This document shows, in pieces, positions 27,820 to 35,945 of a stretch of DNA of 64,000 bases. Position 1 is the stretch's first letter. Each line of letters begins with the position of its first letter. Both the position numbers and the translations under genes were made by a program. Where the stretch lies: contig CAMVBJ010000005.1 in the NCBI GenBank assembly GCA_947165675.1, forward strand, positions 1 to 64,000, read 5' to 3'. This DNA comes from an uncultured Prevotellaceae bacterium (GTDB lineage: Bacteria > Bacteroidota > Bacteroidia > Bacteroidales > Muribaculaceae). Below the pieces are notes generated by a model. The model was not told where the DNA came from and did not search any database. It saw nothing but the letters and a program-made list of their open reading frames with translations.

Positions 27820-28539
27820 TTAACCTTGCTTGAACAGCAGGTCAATAGCAAATCGTGCTGCCTCAGCGCCTTGTGGCACGAGTGCGTCGAGACTGTGCAG
27901 CGCGGCATCCCTTACTGAGGGTTCCACATCATCGCTGCAGTTGGTGAGCAGGTGACGGCTATAGGCGACCGTGAACTCGGGATGCCCCTGGAAGGTGACC
28001 ACCTGATGGCCTATCCTGTAGGACTCGTTGAGGCAAAAGTCGCTGGTGGCACACAGAGTTGCCCCCTGAGGCAAGACGGTCACCTGGTCGTGGTGACTGT
28101 AGAGCAGGCGCATCTGCCCGTCAGGGAAATAGGTCTTCATCTGTTCGTCTATTACACTCGATGCACGAACCCCGGCACCGAAGCCACCATCATACTTCTT
28201 GACTTCACCGCCCAGCGCTCGGGCAATCACCTGATGGCCAAAGCACACGCCCATCAGCCTGGCACCACTGGCGTAGGCCCGCTGAATCCAATGCACCAGC
28301 GACACGATCCACGGTTTGTCATCGTAGGCCGAGTCGAGACTGCCAGGCACCAGGTAGATTTCGTCAGTATTGATCGTGGCTGGCAACTCCCCCTGCCACG
28401 TCTGGTAGATCTTATAAGAGGCCTTGAAGCCGATCGAGGCAAACAGGTCGATGAACAGTGACTCGTAGTTGGGGATAAAGTCGGGCAACCGTCCAGGAAA
28501 GGTGTCACACAGCAGGATGTTGATGCAGCGTGGTGTCAT
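27820..28539 (-). CDS. Class I glutamine amidotransferase domain protein
   Basis: 239 aa, a stand-alone class I GATase. The nucleophile is in GVCFGHQVIA, and the catalytic His/Glu in QGHPEF. Similar stand-alone proteins are GuaA-like domains or gamma-glutamyl hydrolases such as PuuD; the length and LVPGSLDSAYDD segment resemble the GMP-synthase-glutaminase-like group. The substrate is not known. Its start overlaps the stop of the HD-domain gene (ATGA), indicating coupling. Confidence 0.83.
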   Translation of the reverse strand: MTPRCINILLCDTFPGRLPDFIPNYESLFIDLFASIGFKASYKIYQTWQGELPATINTDEIYLVPGSLDSAYDDKPWIVSLVHWIQRAYASGARLMGVCFGHQVIARALGGEVKKYDGGFGAGVRASSVIDEQMKTYFPDGQMRLLYSHHDQVTVLPQGATLCATSDFCLNESYRIGHQVVTFQGHPEFTVAYSRHLLTNCSDDVEPSVRDAALHSLDALVPQGAEAARFAIDLLFKQG

Positions 28540-29168
28540 AGTTCGTCAATTTCCTCGCCAGTGCGTTCCATGATGCTGGCGGCCAGGCCGTCGGCCGTCT
28601 GGATGATGGTCACCAGGGGATAGAGCTTGCGGGCAGCGTCATAGTTGCGCACGTCCTCATAGCTGTTCTGGTTCACGCCCCAAGCGCCCATGTGCCAGCG
28701 GATGGCGAGCATCTCGTCGTCGTTGAGGGGCAGACCGCTGCACAACAGCAGCGTGAGCGACTTCTCGCCGTGGCCCATCGGAAAATTCTTGTAGGTGATC
28801 TTGTAGCCCTCGGCATCTTCCCAGATGCCTAATGCGTTCTTGCGCTTCTTGACCGAACGCTTGTAGATGTCACACTTGCACACGTCATGCAGCAGGCTGG
28901 CCAGGATGATGCTGTCGCGCTTCACCTCATGCTCCAGGCTGGGCTCCAGGGCCTTCATCGATTCCCACACGGCTAGGGCGGCCTTGCAAGTGTTCAACGA
29001 GTGACGGGCGAGCCCGCCCTCGGTATTCAAGTGGTGTCCTGCCGATGCCGGAGCAGTGAAAAAGCCCCAAGCCTCCAGGTCGCCTATCACGTCCTCAATG
29101 CCCTCACGCCCAGTCGAGCGCAGTAACTCGAGGATTTCTTCTCTACATTCTTTATCGCTGGTTTTCAT
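28536..29168 (-). CDS. HD-domain hydrolase
   Basis: 210 aa from the ATG at 29168; an upstream in-frame start at 29195 is weaker. The metal-binding pattern is H-x..-LLHDVCKCDIY with flanking His residues (ARHSLNTCKAAL, MGHGEKS, RWHMGAW), as in HD phosphohydrolases that cleave nucleotides or act as nucleotidases. No second domain is seen. It overlaps the amidotransferase gene by 4 bp. The substrate is unknown. Confidence 0.82.
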   Translation of the reverse strand: MKTSDKECREEILELLRSTGREGIEDVIGDLEAWGFFTAPASAGHHLNTEGGLARHSLNTCKAALAVWESMKALEPSLEHEVKRDSIILASLLHDVCKCDIYKRSVKKRKNALGIWEDAEGYKITYKNFPMGHGEKSLTLLLCSGLPLNDDEMLAIRWHMGAWGVNQNSYEDVRNYDAARKLYPLVTIIQTADGLAASIMERTGEEIDEL

Positions 29169-29204
29169 TTTTAACGGATGTAACGGATGTTCCAAGCCTA
29201 TAGC

Positions 29205-29399
29205 TTTTTTTCAGTTGTCAGTTTTCAGTTGTCAGTTGTCAGTTGTCAGTTTTCAGTTGTCAGTCGCTAGTCTCTAGTCGCTAGTCACTAGTCATTAGTT
29301 TTTAGTCGTTAGTCATCAGCTATAGACTAGTGACTATTGACTTCTTGACTAGTGACTTCTTAGCTAATGACTAATGACTTTTTGACTAATGACTAAAGA
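29205..29399. repeat. Long intergenic repeat block between mlaF and the HD gene
   Basis: About 195 bp: TCAGTTGTCAGT units (7 bp), then TAGTCTCTAGTCGCTAG and GACTAGTGACTATTGACTTCTT units (8 bp period), ending CAGCCTA at the mlaF stop. Along the genes (minus strand) the order is G/T-rich, then TAGTCA-type, then CTGACAA-type. No ORF or promoter of note. Confidence 0.8.
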
Positions 29400-30194
29400 C
29401 TACAGCCTACTGGGCATATAGCCATGCTCACGACGATACTTGCGCACGTCACGAAAGAGGTCGGTGGCATAGACAAAGTTGTTCAAGTCGTCGTTATCGA
29501 CGTCATAGATCTGGTCCTTGTTGCCAATCCATCCAACATGCCCCTTGTTGATGAAAATGATGTTCTCGCCGATGCCCATCACCGAGTTCATGTCATGGGT
29601 GTTGATGATGGTGGTGATGCCAAACTCGTGAGTGATGTCACTCAACAGCTCATCGATAACAATCGACGTCTTGGGGTCCAGACCCGAGTTGGGCTCGTCA
29701 CAGAAGAGGTACTTGGGATTCAATGCGATGGCACGAGCGATGGCACAGCGCTTCTGCATACCTCCCGAGAGCTCGCTGGGATACTTGTTCTCGCTACCCG
29801 TGAGGTTCACGCGGTCGATGCAGAACTGGGCACGGTCGCGTATCTCTCCCGTACTCATACCACTGAACATCACCAGTGGAAACATCACGTTGCCCATCAC
29901 AGTCTCGCTATCGAACAATGCAGAGCCCTGGAAGAGCATACCAATCTCCTTGCGCAACTCCTTGCGTTGCTTGCGGTCCATCTGGGTAATATCTCGGCCA
30001 TCATACAAGATAGAACCCTCGTCGGGATTGAACAACCCCACGATGTTCTTGATCAGCACCGTCTTGCCCGAACCCGACTGACCAATAATCAGGTTGGTCT
30101 TACCGTCAAACAATTGGCAACTCACATCGAACAGGACCTGGCGTACTCCGCCATTCTCCTTAAACGACTTGGAAATATGCTTAACTTCGATCAT
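29400..30194 (-). CDS. mlaF: ABC transporter ATPase, MlaF-type
   Basis: 264 aa. Walker A GQSGSGKTV, signature LSGGMQKRCAIARAI, Walker B YLFCDEPNSGLDPKT and a switch His (NTHDMNS) are intact. With MlaE it powers retrograde or anterograde lipid transport between the membranes. It follows mlaE on the same strand, separated by 159 bp of repeats. No MlaD-type MCE gene lies downstream, where the next gene is the HD protein. Confidence 0.9.
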   Translation of the reverse strand: MIEVKHISKSFKENGGVRQVLFDVSCQLFDGKTNLIIGQSGSGKTVLIKNIVGLFNPDEGSILYDGRDITQMDRKQRKELRKEIGMLFQGSALFDSETVMGNVMFPLVMFSGMSTGEIRDRAQFCIDRVNLTGSENKYPSELSGGMQKRCAIARAIALNPKYLFCDEPNSGLDPKTSIVIDELLSDITHEFGITTIINTHDMNSVMGIGENIIFINKGHVGWIGNKDQIYDVDNDDLNNFVYATDLFRDVRKYRREHGYMPSRL

Positions 30195-30199
30195 TTTTT

Positions 30200-30353
30200 T
30201 AGTTGTCAGTTTGTTAGTTTTCAGTTGTCAGTTGTCAGTTGTTAGTTGTCAGTTGTCAGCTATAGCCTAAAGCCTATAACCTATAGCCTTTTTTTCAGCC
30301 ATTAGCTATCGACTAATGACTATTTGACTAATGACTATTTGACTAATGACTAT
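30200..30353. repeat. Intergenic repeats between mlaE and mlaF
   Basis: AGTTGTCAGTTTGTTAG units, CCTAAAGCCTATAACC units, and TGACTAATGACTATT units, in the same order relative to transcription as elsewhere (TAGTCATTAGTC next to the mlaE stop, CTGACAACT next to the mlaF start). Confidence 0.75.
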
Positions 30354-31100
30354 TTATAATAACAACAAGGTTAATATGACATCGGCCACGAGAATCATGA
30401 TGTTACTCATCACAACGGTGTCGGTACTGGCCTGACCGACCTCAACCGATCCACCCTGGACCGAGTAACCATAGTAACATGCGATGGTGGACATGATGTA
30501 CGCAAAGAATAGTGACTTGATCAACGCAAACCAGACGTACCACTCGATGAACAACGACTGGATGCCAAACAGATAGGTGTCAGGTTCAACAATTCCTGTA
30601 ATGATACAGATGAGCCATCCGCCAAAGAGACTTGTCGCCATGCAGATGACCACCAGGAAAGGCAGAATGGAGATCAACGCTAAGATCTTGGGAGCAGCCA
30701 GAAAGTTGGCGCTATTGATGCCCATGATATCGAGAGCATCTATCTGCTCGGTCGCCCGCATGGTACCAATCTCACTGGCAATATTGGAGCCAATCTTTCC
30801 CGACAGAATCAAGCACAAGATTGTTGACGAGAACTCTAACAGGATGATCTCGCGGGTAGTCAAGCCCACCGTGTAGCGTGGCAACAACGGGTTGGAGATA
30901 TTGAGCTTGATCAAGATAGTGCACAGGGAACCAATGAATAACGACACGATGATAATCAACGGAATCGAGTCGATACCCAATTTATAAATCTCGTTAAGAT
31001 AGCGCTTGAAGAACACCCGCATCTTGTCGGGAATGGCAATGACCCGCCACATGAACATGCAGTAGTCTCCAAACTTTTCTAACATTTTAGTCAATAACAT
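30354..31100 (-). CDS. mlaE: ABC transporter permease, MlaE-type
   Basis: 248 aa from the ATG at 31100; a TTG at 31121 in frame would lie within or before the promoter's initiation point. About five to six membrane helices, and the conserved LEFSSTILCLILSGKIGSNIASEIGTM stretch (EFG...GxxIA-type) of the MlaE/YrbE permease family. With MlaF it forms a lipid transporter. A -7 box lies at 31126-31133. The MCE substrate-binding subunit is not encoded beside it. Confidence 0.9.
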   Translation of the reverse strand: MLLTKMLEKFGDYCMFMWRVIAIPDKMRVFFKRYLNEIYKLGIDSIPLIIIVSLFIGSLCTILIKLNISNPLLPRYTVGLTTREIILLEFSSTILCLILSGKIGSNIASEIGTMRATEQIDALDIMGINSANFLAAPKILALISILPFLVVICMATSLFGGWLICIITGIVEPDTYLFGIQSLFIEWYVWFALIKSLFFAYIMSTIACYYGYSVQGGSVEVGQASTDTVVMSNIMILVADVILTLLLL

Positions 31101-31125
31101 ATCCGTCTCATTTGATTTCAACCTG

Positions 31126-31133
31126 CAAAGGTA
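31126..31133 (-). promoter_or_regulatory. -7 box for mlaE
   Basis: The minus strand reads TACCTTTG, ending 25 nt before the ATG at 31100, which excludes the TTG start at 31121. Confidence 0.5.
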
Positions 31134-31364
31134 GTAAAAAGAGTTTACACTTGAGACTCCAGTCTATAGTTTTTTAGTAATCTGCTTGTCTATTCTATCC
31201 AAACCCGTTTGGACGAAGGGTAAAATAGGGGGACGGTTCTAGGCTGTTAAGTTAATCGCCGTTTTAGCTTCATTTTCACCCTGCTTTCTGAAGTGTCCTC
31301 TAAACACGTTGCAAAGGTAGAAAACCATCAATCCCTTGCACCATGTCAAAAAGCAATAAAGATT

Positions 31365-31612
31365 CTTTTTCTGTTCATCTATCTGTCCATCCGTCCATCT
31401 GTCCGTGGGAGCGTGAATGAGTAACACAGGTATCAAGAGGCCAGAGGCACGCACATCTGGACGAATAGACGAATAGACGAATGGACAAGTAGATAAGTAT
31501 TGAGTAAGAGAAAGAATAGGATTGTGTCAAAACTGTCGATGACACAACCTGTCTATTCATCTATTTGTCTATTTATATATTAATAAAATAGACGAATGGA
31601 CGAATAGACGGG
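31365..31612. repeat. Arrays of an 8-bp unit in alternating orientation
   Basis: Four tracts of GTCTATTC/GTCCATTC-type units: 31371-31410 and 31545-31575 in one orientation, 31452-31496 and 31590-31612 (GACGAATA/GACGAATG) in the other. Neighbouring tracts can pair, for example about 27 bp across 31545-31612. Nothing else is seen in 31134-31618. Confidence 0.7.
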
Positions 31613-31618
31613 TTTCTC

Positions 31619-32188
31619 TTACAAGAGAGAAGACTCGTCGATGAGGTTATTGAGCATGGCATATACGGTCAAGCCCGCAACACTCTTGATGCCGGTCTTG
31701 TGGGTGATATTCTTGCGATGACTGATTACCGTGTGCACACTCACGTTGAGGGCATCGGCCACCTCCTTGTTAGTCTTACCCTGAGCGAGCTGGACAAGGA
31801 CAGCAGTCTCGCGCTTGGTGAGTTCGTAATTGTTCTTGCTTCGTTCCTCGGCTGCGGGCGATGCCTGAGCCAAGGTCTCGATAATCACTGCACGGCTGTC
31901 ACGGATGTCCACTACCCCATCGTAATTCTTGAGCACGTCACGTTCCACATACTGGTAAACCAATGCCACTAAGGCCAAGGCGTGCTCACCGCGTAATCGG
32001 GAAATGTTGCTGACCAGTGTGGGATTAACAAGAACGATGTCGGGACGAGTGGCCAGCAATCTTTCTTCAAGATTGTCGGCACTCATTTCTGGCTCTAATA
32101 CCTTGAACCGGATCTGCCCATCCAGAATGCCTTTCAGCCCCTCGATGATGACTTCGGAGGGTTCAACTATCAGCAATCGCTGTTTCAT
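31619..32188 (-). CDS. LuxR-type response regulator-like protein
   Basis: 189 aa. The C-terminal 65 residues are a LuxR/NarL helix-turn-helix (LTKRETAVLVQLAQGKTNKEVADALNVSVHTVISHRKNI). The N-terminal part resembles a shortened receiver domain (LLIVEPSEVIIEGLKGIL) but lacks the usual cluster of acidic residues and phospho-Asp context, so it may act without phosphorylation. It overlaps the hemerythrin gene by 4 bp and is probably made from the same mRNA. Confidence 0.85.
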   Translation of the reverse strand: MKQRLLIVEPSEVIIEGLKGILDGQIRFKVLEPEMSADNLEERLLATRPDIVLVNPTLVSNISRLRGEHALALVALVYQYVERDVLKNYDGVVDIRDSRAVIIETLAQASPAAEERSKNNYELTKRETAVLVQLAQGKTNKEVADALNVSVHTVISHRKNITHKTGIKSVAGLTVYAMLNNLIDESSLL

Positions 32189-32889
32189 TTCAGTATTGCA
32201 TTTTCAAGATGTTTGACCATCGGCACCATAATCTTTTCCTCGATGAAGGTGTGCTTCTTGAGGTCCTCGCTCAGTCTCAAGATGTCATAAACCACGTCCA
32301 GCACATTGTCGTCATCGACCTGGGGGGGGAGATACTTGAAGACGATGTTCAGCAGATCATTGAGCTTGCCCTCAATGTCGCTGTGGCTCTGCAGGAAGTC
32401 GCTGATACTGTAGGTCACGTCACACTCACCCGCCATCAAGGCACGGATGTGTGGAAACACATCATTCTCCTCGTGCAAGAAGTGGGCTTCTACCTCATGC
32501 TTGTATTCATTGTAAAAACTGATGAACACCTTGCCGATGCGTCCACTCAACTTCTGAGCAATGGAGTCGAGGTGTCGCTCGATGTGAGGCAGCCGCTTCT
32601 CCACATAGTATTTATGGGATTTTTCAAGATAGGGCACCAGTCCAGTCATGTCGGTTCCCAATATAGTAGCCGTCGATGGCACATAGTTGTTGAAGGTGTA
32701 CACGTTGCAGATGAGCAGGAAGAATGAAGTATCCACCCCGCTGGCCTCACACACGTCGGCAATGGAACGGTCACCAAATCCTAACGAAATGCCCAATCTG
32801 GTCAACAACGTGAGCAATGACGGATGAGCGGTAATCAAATCGCTCAGGCGGCTCTCACTTGAGAATAGCCGAGACTTGAAATCTTTCAT
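32185..32889 (-). CDS. Hemerythrin HHE-domain protein (RIC/YtfE-like)
   Basis: 234 aa. An N-terminal helical part (LITAHPSLLTLLTRLGISLGFGDRS) resembles the ScdA/DUF1858-type leader, and the C-terminal part has H-x..-E patterns for a di-iron site (HKYYVEKRLPHIERH, HEVEAHFLHEENDVFPHI, HSDIEGK, HTFIEEKIMVPM). Relatives repair or sense iron-sulfur damage by oxidative or nitrosative stress. It is co-transcribed with the LuxR-type gene (ATGA overlap), which may respond to its state; that link is an inference. Confidence 0.85.
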   Translation of the reverse strand: MKDFKSRLFSSESRLSDLITAHPSLLTLLTRLGISLGFGDRSIADVCEASGVDTSFFLLICNVYTFNNYVPSTATILGTDMTGLVPYLEKSHKYYVEKRLPHIERHLDSIAQKLSGRIGKVFISFYNEYKHEVEAHFLHEENDVFPHIRALMAGECDVTYSISDFLQSHSDIEGKLNDLLNIVFKYLPPQVDDDNVLDVVYDILRLSEDLKKHTFIEEKIMVPMVKHLENAILK

Positions 32890-32921
32890 TGATGGTTTAC
32901 TATTTTACATTTACAAGGGCA

Positions 32922-32929
32922 CAAATATA
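32922..32929 (-). promoter_or_regulatory. -7 box for the hemerythrin operon
   Basis: The minus strand reads TATATTTG, 32 nt before the start at 32889. Confidence 0.5.
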
Positions 32930-32953
32930 GCAATAATTCTCCACACCCGCAAA

Positions 32954-34699
32954 TCATTCCCACAAGCCGCCATAAATCATGCGCTGGCTGATTTCCCAAG
33001 CAAGGCGCTGACGTGGTGTCAACGCTGTACTGTCGCCAATGACCGACATATTGCGGGGGAAAATGGCACTCTTGACAGGATACCGCAATAGGCTGTGACC
33101 TAAACCTTTCCACGTGTAGTCATTGGCACCCATCACGTCAAGCAATGTGGGAAACACATCCACTTGACCGATAACGGGTAGATAGGTCATGGTGGTATCA
33201 CAGCCCACGATGATCAACGGGATGCCCCAGTCATTGGGCGTGGCGATGCTGTCGTGACGGCCTTCAACACGGTTCAGATACACCTGAGTGTGATCGCTCA
33301 CTATGGCGACTATGGTGTTTCGATCAAGCCCCAACCGATGCAAGTCATCCATCAGCGCACCGATGCAACTGTCGGTCACGTTCACACAATTCATGTAACC
33401 ACGAGCTTCGGCATTGAGGGTGTCGCTGGCAGTGATCCATGAGCGACGCACCTTGTCCATGGGATAGGGCGTGTGCATCGTCATGGTGACCATCTCCAGG
33501 AAGAAGGGCTGACGCATCTGGGGCAACACACGAGCAGCAAAGTCGGTCAAGGCAGCATCATCCATATTGTGATGGCGGGCAAATGCCCCGTCAGCCATCA
33601 GGTGGTCGCGGGTGTACAGGGTGTCAAATCCGTAGGTCCTTGACGTGACATTCTGGTTCCAGTTGACACCAGGCGTACAGATGATCTCGCGGCAGTCGTA
33701 ACCTGCAAGCGCTGATGCCAACGTTGGATAATGAGCATTAGCCCAGTTCACAGCAACCACGCCATCAAGCAATGGCAGCAGGCCGGTATTGTATATGAAA
33801 TGGGCGTCGCTGGAATGACCATGACTGGTCTGGAACTGCACATGAGGGGCATAGAGGACACTATCGCTGGCAACCAGGCGGTTAAGCACGGGCGTCACCT
33901 CACGGCCATCGACCTTCATGCCGATGGGCCACGTGTGCAACGATTCAACAATGATGAGCACTAAGTTGCGGCCAGGCTCACTACAATAGCGGTTATCGGT
34001 ATAATGCGGACACTCATCAGCGATGAATTGATAAACTTCGGCCCGCTCCTCGTCGGACAGAGTGTGACCCTTGAGAGCATCATGCAAGGAGAAGATGCAA
34101 TAAGGAATCAATCCATTCTGGGCAAAGTAGCTGCGGTTGCTGAAGTTGTGCAAGAAGCGGTTTTCAAAGTTCTGTTCACCATTGATGTAACCCAGCAGCG
34201 CAAAGCCGAGGCAGGTTAACACAGAATAACAGAACGGCTTGATTCCTAATTTACTGTCACCAACTCGACAAGAGAACAGATGGAGCACAATCAACAACAG
34301 GAAAGGTATAGCGATAAGCAGATCCTGCCAGCGCAGCAAGGCTATTGTGCTCGAAGCCAGTGTCGAATTCACATTCTCGGTAAAAGTCAGGCTGCGCCAC
34401 GGCATCAAGTCATCGTAGGCACGACAATAGCACATCTGCATCAAGCACCAGACCGTGAGCAGCGCCATTGGAATCCATACCAACCAACGCCAACGGCGAC
34501 GCAGCGGCCAGTAAGGGCTCAAGAGCAGCAGGGCATTGGCAACCGAGATGGCCACCAGATGCCACTCGTGGAACAGACGCCCCACCCCTCCCAACTGGGT
34601 ATCAAGCGCGACAACAAAGCACTGCCAAGAGGCAACGGCCACACAGCAAGCAAAAAACAGCAATCCATACCGTTCAATATGTCGTTCTGAAAACCTCAC
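32954..34699 (-). CDS. LTA-synthase-like membrane sulfatase-fold phosphotransferase
   Basis: 581 aa with about five N-terminal membrane helices and a large extracytoplasmic alkaline-phosphatase-fold domain. NLVLIIVESLHTWPIG matches the metal/nucleophile region (E and a following Thr), and IVAIVSDHTQVYL near the C-terminus gives the metal-binding DH pair. Relatives transfer phosphoglycerol or phosphoethanolamine to lipids or glycans in the periplasm. It is last of a tight minus-strand run, 29 bp after umuD. Confidence 0.88.
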   Translation of the reverse strand: MRFSERHIERYGLLFFACCVAVASWQCFVVALDTQLGGVGRLFHEWHLVAISVANALLLLSPYWPLRRRWRWLVWIPMALLTVWCLMQMCYCRAYDDLMPWRSLTFTENVNSTLASSTIALLRWQDLLIAIPFLLLIVLHLFSCRVGDSKLGIKPFCYSVLTCLGFALLGYINGEQNFENRFLHNFSNRSYFAQNGLIPYCIFSLHDALKGHTLSDEERAEVYQFIADECPHYTDNRYCSEPGRNLVLIIVESLHTWPIGMKVDGREVTPVLNRLVASDSVLYAPHVQFQTSHGHSSDAHFIYNTGLLPLLDGVVAVNWANAHYPTLASALAGYDCREIICTPGVNWNQNVTSRTYGFDTLYTRDHLMADGAFARHHNMDDAALTDFAARVLPQMRQPFFLEMVTMTMHTPYPMDKVRRSWITASDTLNAEARGYMNCVNVTDSCIGALMDDLHRLGLDRNTIVAIVSDHTQVYLNRVEGRHDSIATPNDWGIPLIIVGCDTTMTYLPVIGQVDVFPTLLDVMGANDYTWKGLGHSLLRYPVKSAIFPRNMSVIGDSTALTPRQRLAWEISQRMIYGGLWE

Positions 34700-34728
34700 A
34701 TCATGGAAGACCTAATAATCCCTCACAA

Positions 34729-35166
34729 CTAAAGTTTCTTGATAATATGAGACACCACGCCCCACACCTGGAAGTTACTCTCCTCGCTCACGCGCAGTTC
34801 AGGGAACTGTGCATTTGCCGGAATGAGATATATGCCATCGTCACGCACACTCAAGCGCTTGACCGTGAAATCACCGTCCACAAAGCACACGGCGACATTA
34901 CCATCATGGGGAGTGAGCGAACGGTCAATGATCAACAAGTCGCCCTCGTTGATGCCCGCATCCACCATCGAGTTGCCAATCACACGGGCACAGAATGTAG
35001 CAGCAGGATTGGTGATAAGCGCACGATTCAAGTCAATCGTATCGGCATACTCACCCTGGGCTGGACTGGGGAAACCGGCCTGAACACGCCCCTCAAAGAA
35101 CTGTAAACCTGACGTCAGTTTCTCAATGACAGGTTTCACATCGGATATTATGATATCTTCTTGCAT
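34729..35166 (-). CDS. umuD: UmuD-type S24 peptidase
   Basis: 145 aa. Self-cleavage site A30-G31 (VQAGFPSPAQG), Ser66 (IGNSMVDAG) and Lys103 (GDFTVKRL) form the LexA/UmuD serine-lysine dyad. UmuD is cleaved with help from RecA and becomes part of error-prone polymerase V. No umuC follows; the next gene is an LTA-synthase-like protein and the previous one, 2 bp away, a hydrolase. No DNA-binding domain is present, so it is not LexA. No SOS box was recognised. Confidence 0.9.
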   Translation of the reverse strand: MQEDIIISDVKPVIEKLTSGLQFFEGRVQAGFPSPAQGEYADTIDLNRALITNPAATFCARVIGNSMVDAGINEGDLLIIDRSLTPHDGNVAVCFVDGDFTVKRLSVRDDGIYLIPANAQFPELRVSEESNFQVWGVVSHIIKKL

Positions 35167-35168
35167 TT

Positions 35169-35942
35169 CTACACTTTAACTATCAGTCCATCATAGGCCA
35201 ATTCCACGCCATCGGGCATGAGTCGTGGCAACTCGGCGTGAAGCCCCATACCATCGCTCATGTGAATCAGGTAAGCACGATCAGGCTTGATGCGCTCAAT
35301 GACTGAAAGTGTCTCATCCAAGCACATGTGGGACAAGTGTTCACCTATCCTCAACGAGTTAATCACCAGCAGGGGAACCCCCTTGAGGCTATCCACCACC
35401 TCGTCGGCAATGACCTTGGCATCGGTGATATAGGCTAATGGGCCGATACGGTAACCCAGTATAGGCAACTTATAGTGCATGACGGGGATGGGGACCACGC
35501 GAACACCCTCGACCAGAAAAGGCTTGCCGTCCTCGATGATATGCTCCTCGAATTGAGCCACTCCAGGATAGGGATGGGAAGAGAAACAATAGGGTATGCG
35601 CTTATGTAGATTGTCTAACACATCGGCACGGGCATACAGCGGCATGGGATTCTCAAAACAATAGACCCGCAAGTCGTCCAGTCCTGCCACATGGTCAAAG
35701 TGGATGTGGGTCAAGAGCACGGCATCTAAGTTGTCGTCGCTGGCCCGCAGCATCTGGGTACGAAAGTCCGGACCACAATCGATGAGGATGCGCGCGCCTT
35801 GATACCGCACGATGACCGAGGTGCGCAACCGCTTGTCGCGGGGATCGGCGCTCATGCACACAGGACACTTGCACCGCAATACGGGCACCCCTGTCGAAGT
35901 TCCAGTCCCTAAAAATTCAATTTCAAGTGTTGTAGGCTCCAT
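35169..35942 (-). CDS. Metallo-beta-lactamase-fold hydrolase (PhnP-like)
   Basis: 257 aa. The metal motif HIHFDH (with upstream LIDCGPDFR and later MHYKLP) defines the fold; the N-terminal cluster C-x-C-x2-C (RCKCPVC) is as in PhnP-type cyclic phosphodiesterases. Likely a phosphodiesterase; substrate unknown. It is packed between a lipoprotein gene and umuD with 2-3 bp spacings. Confidence 0.88.
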   Translation of the reverse strand: MEPTTLEIEFLGTGTSTGVPVLRCKCPVCMSADPRDKRLRTSVIVRYQGARILIDCGPDFRTQMLRASDDNLDAVLLTHIHFDHVAGLDDLRVYCFENPMPLYARADVLDNLHKRIPYCFSSHPYPGVAQFEEHIIEDGKPFLVEGVRVVPIPVMHYKLPILGYRIGPLAYITDAKVIADEVVDSLKGVPLLVINSLRIGEHLSHMCLDETLSVIERIKPDRAYLIHMSDGMGLHAELPRLMPDGVELAYDGLIVKV

Positions 35943-35945
35943 GAC

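Noticed and set aside
31239-31560. Small minus-strand frames in the octamer arrays
   Set aside because: They are low in complexity and read through simple repeats; no plausible start signals.
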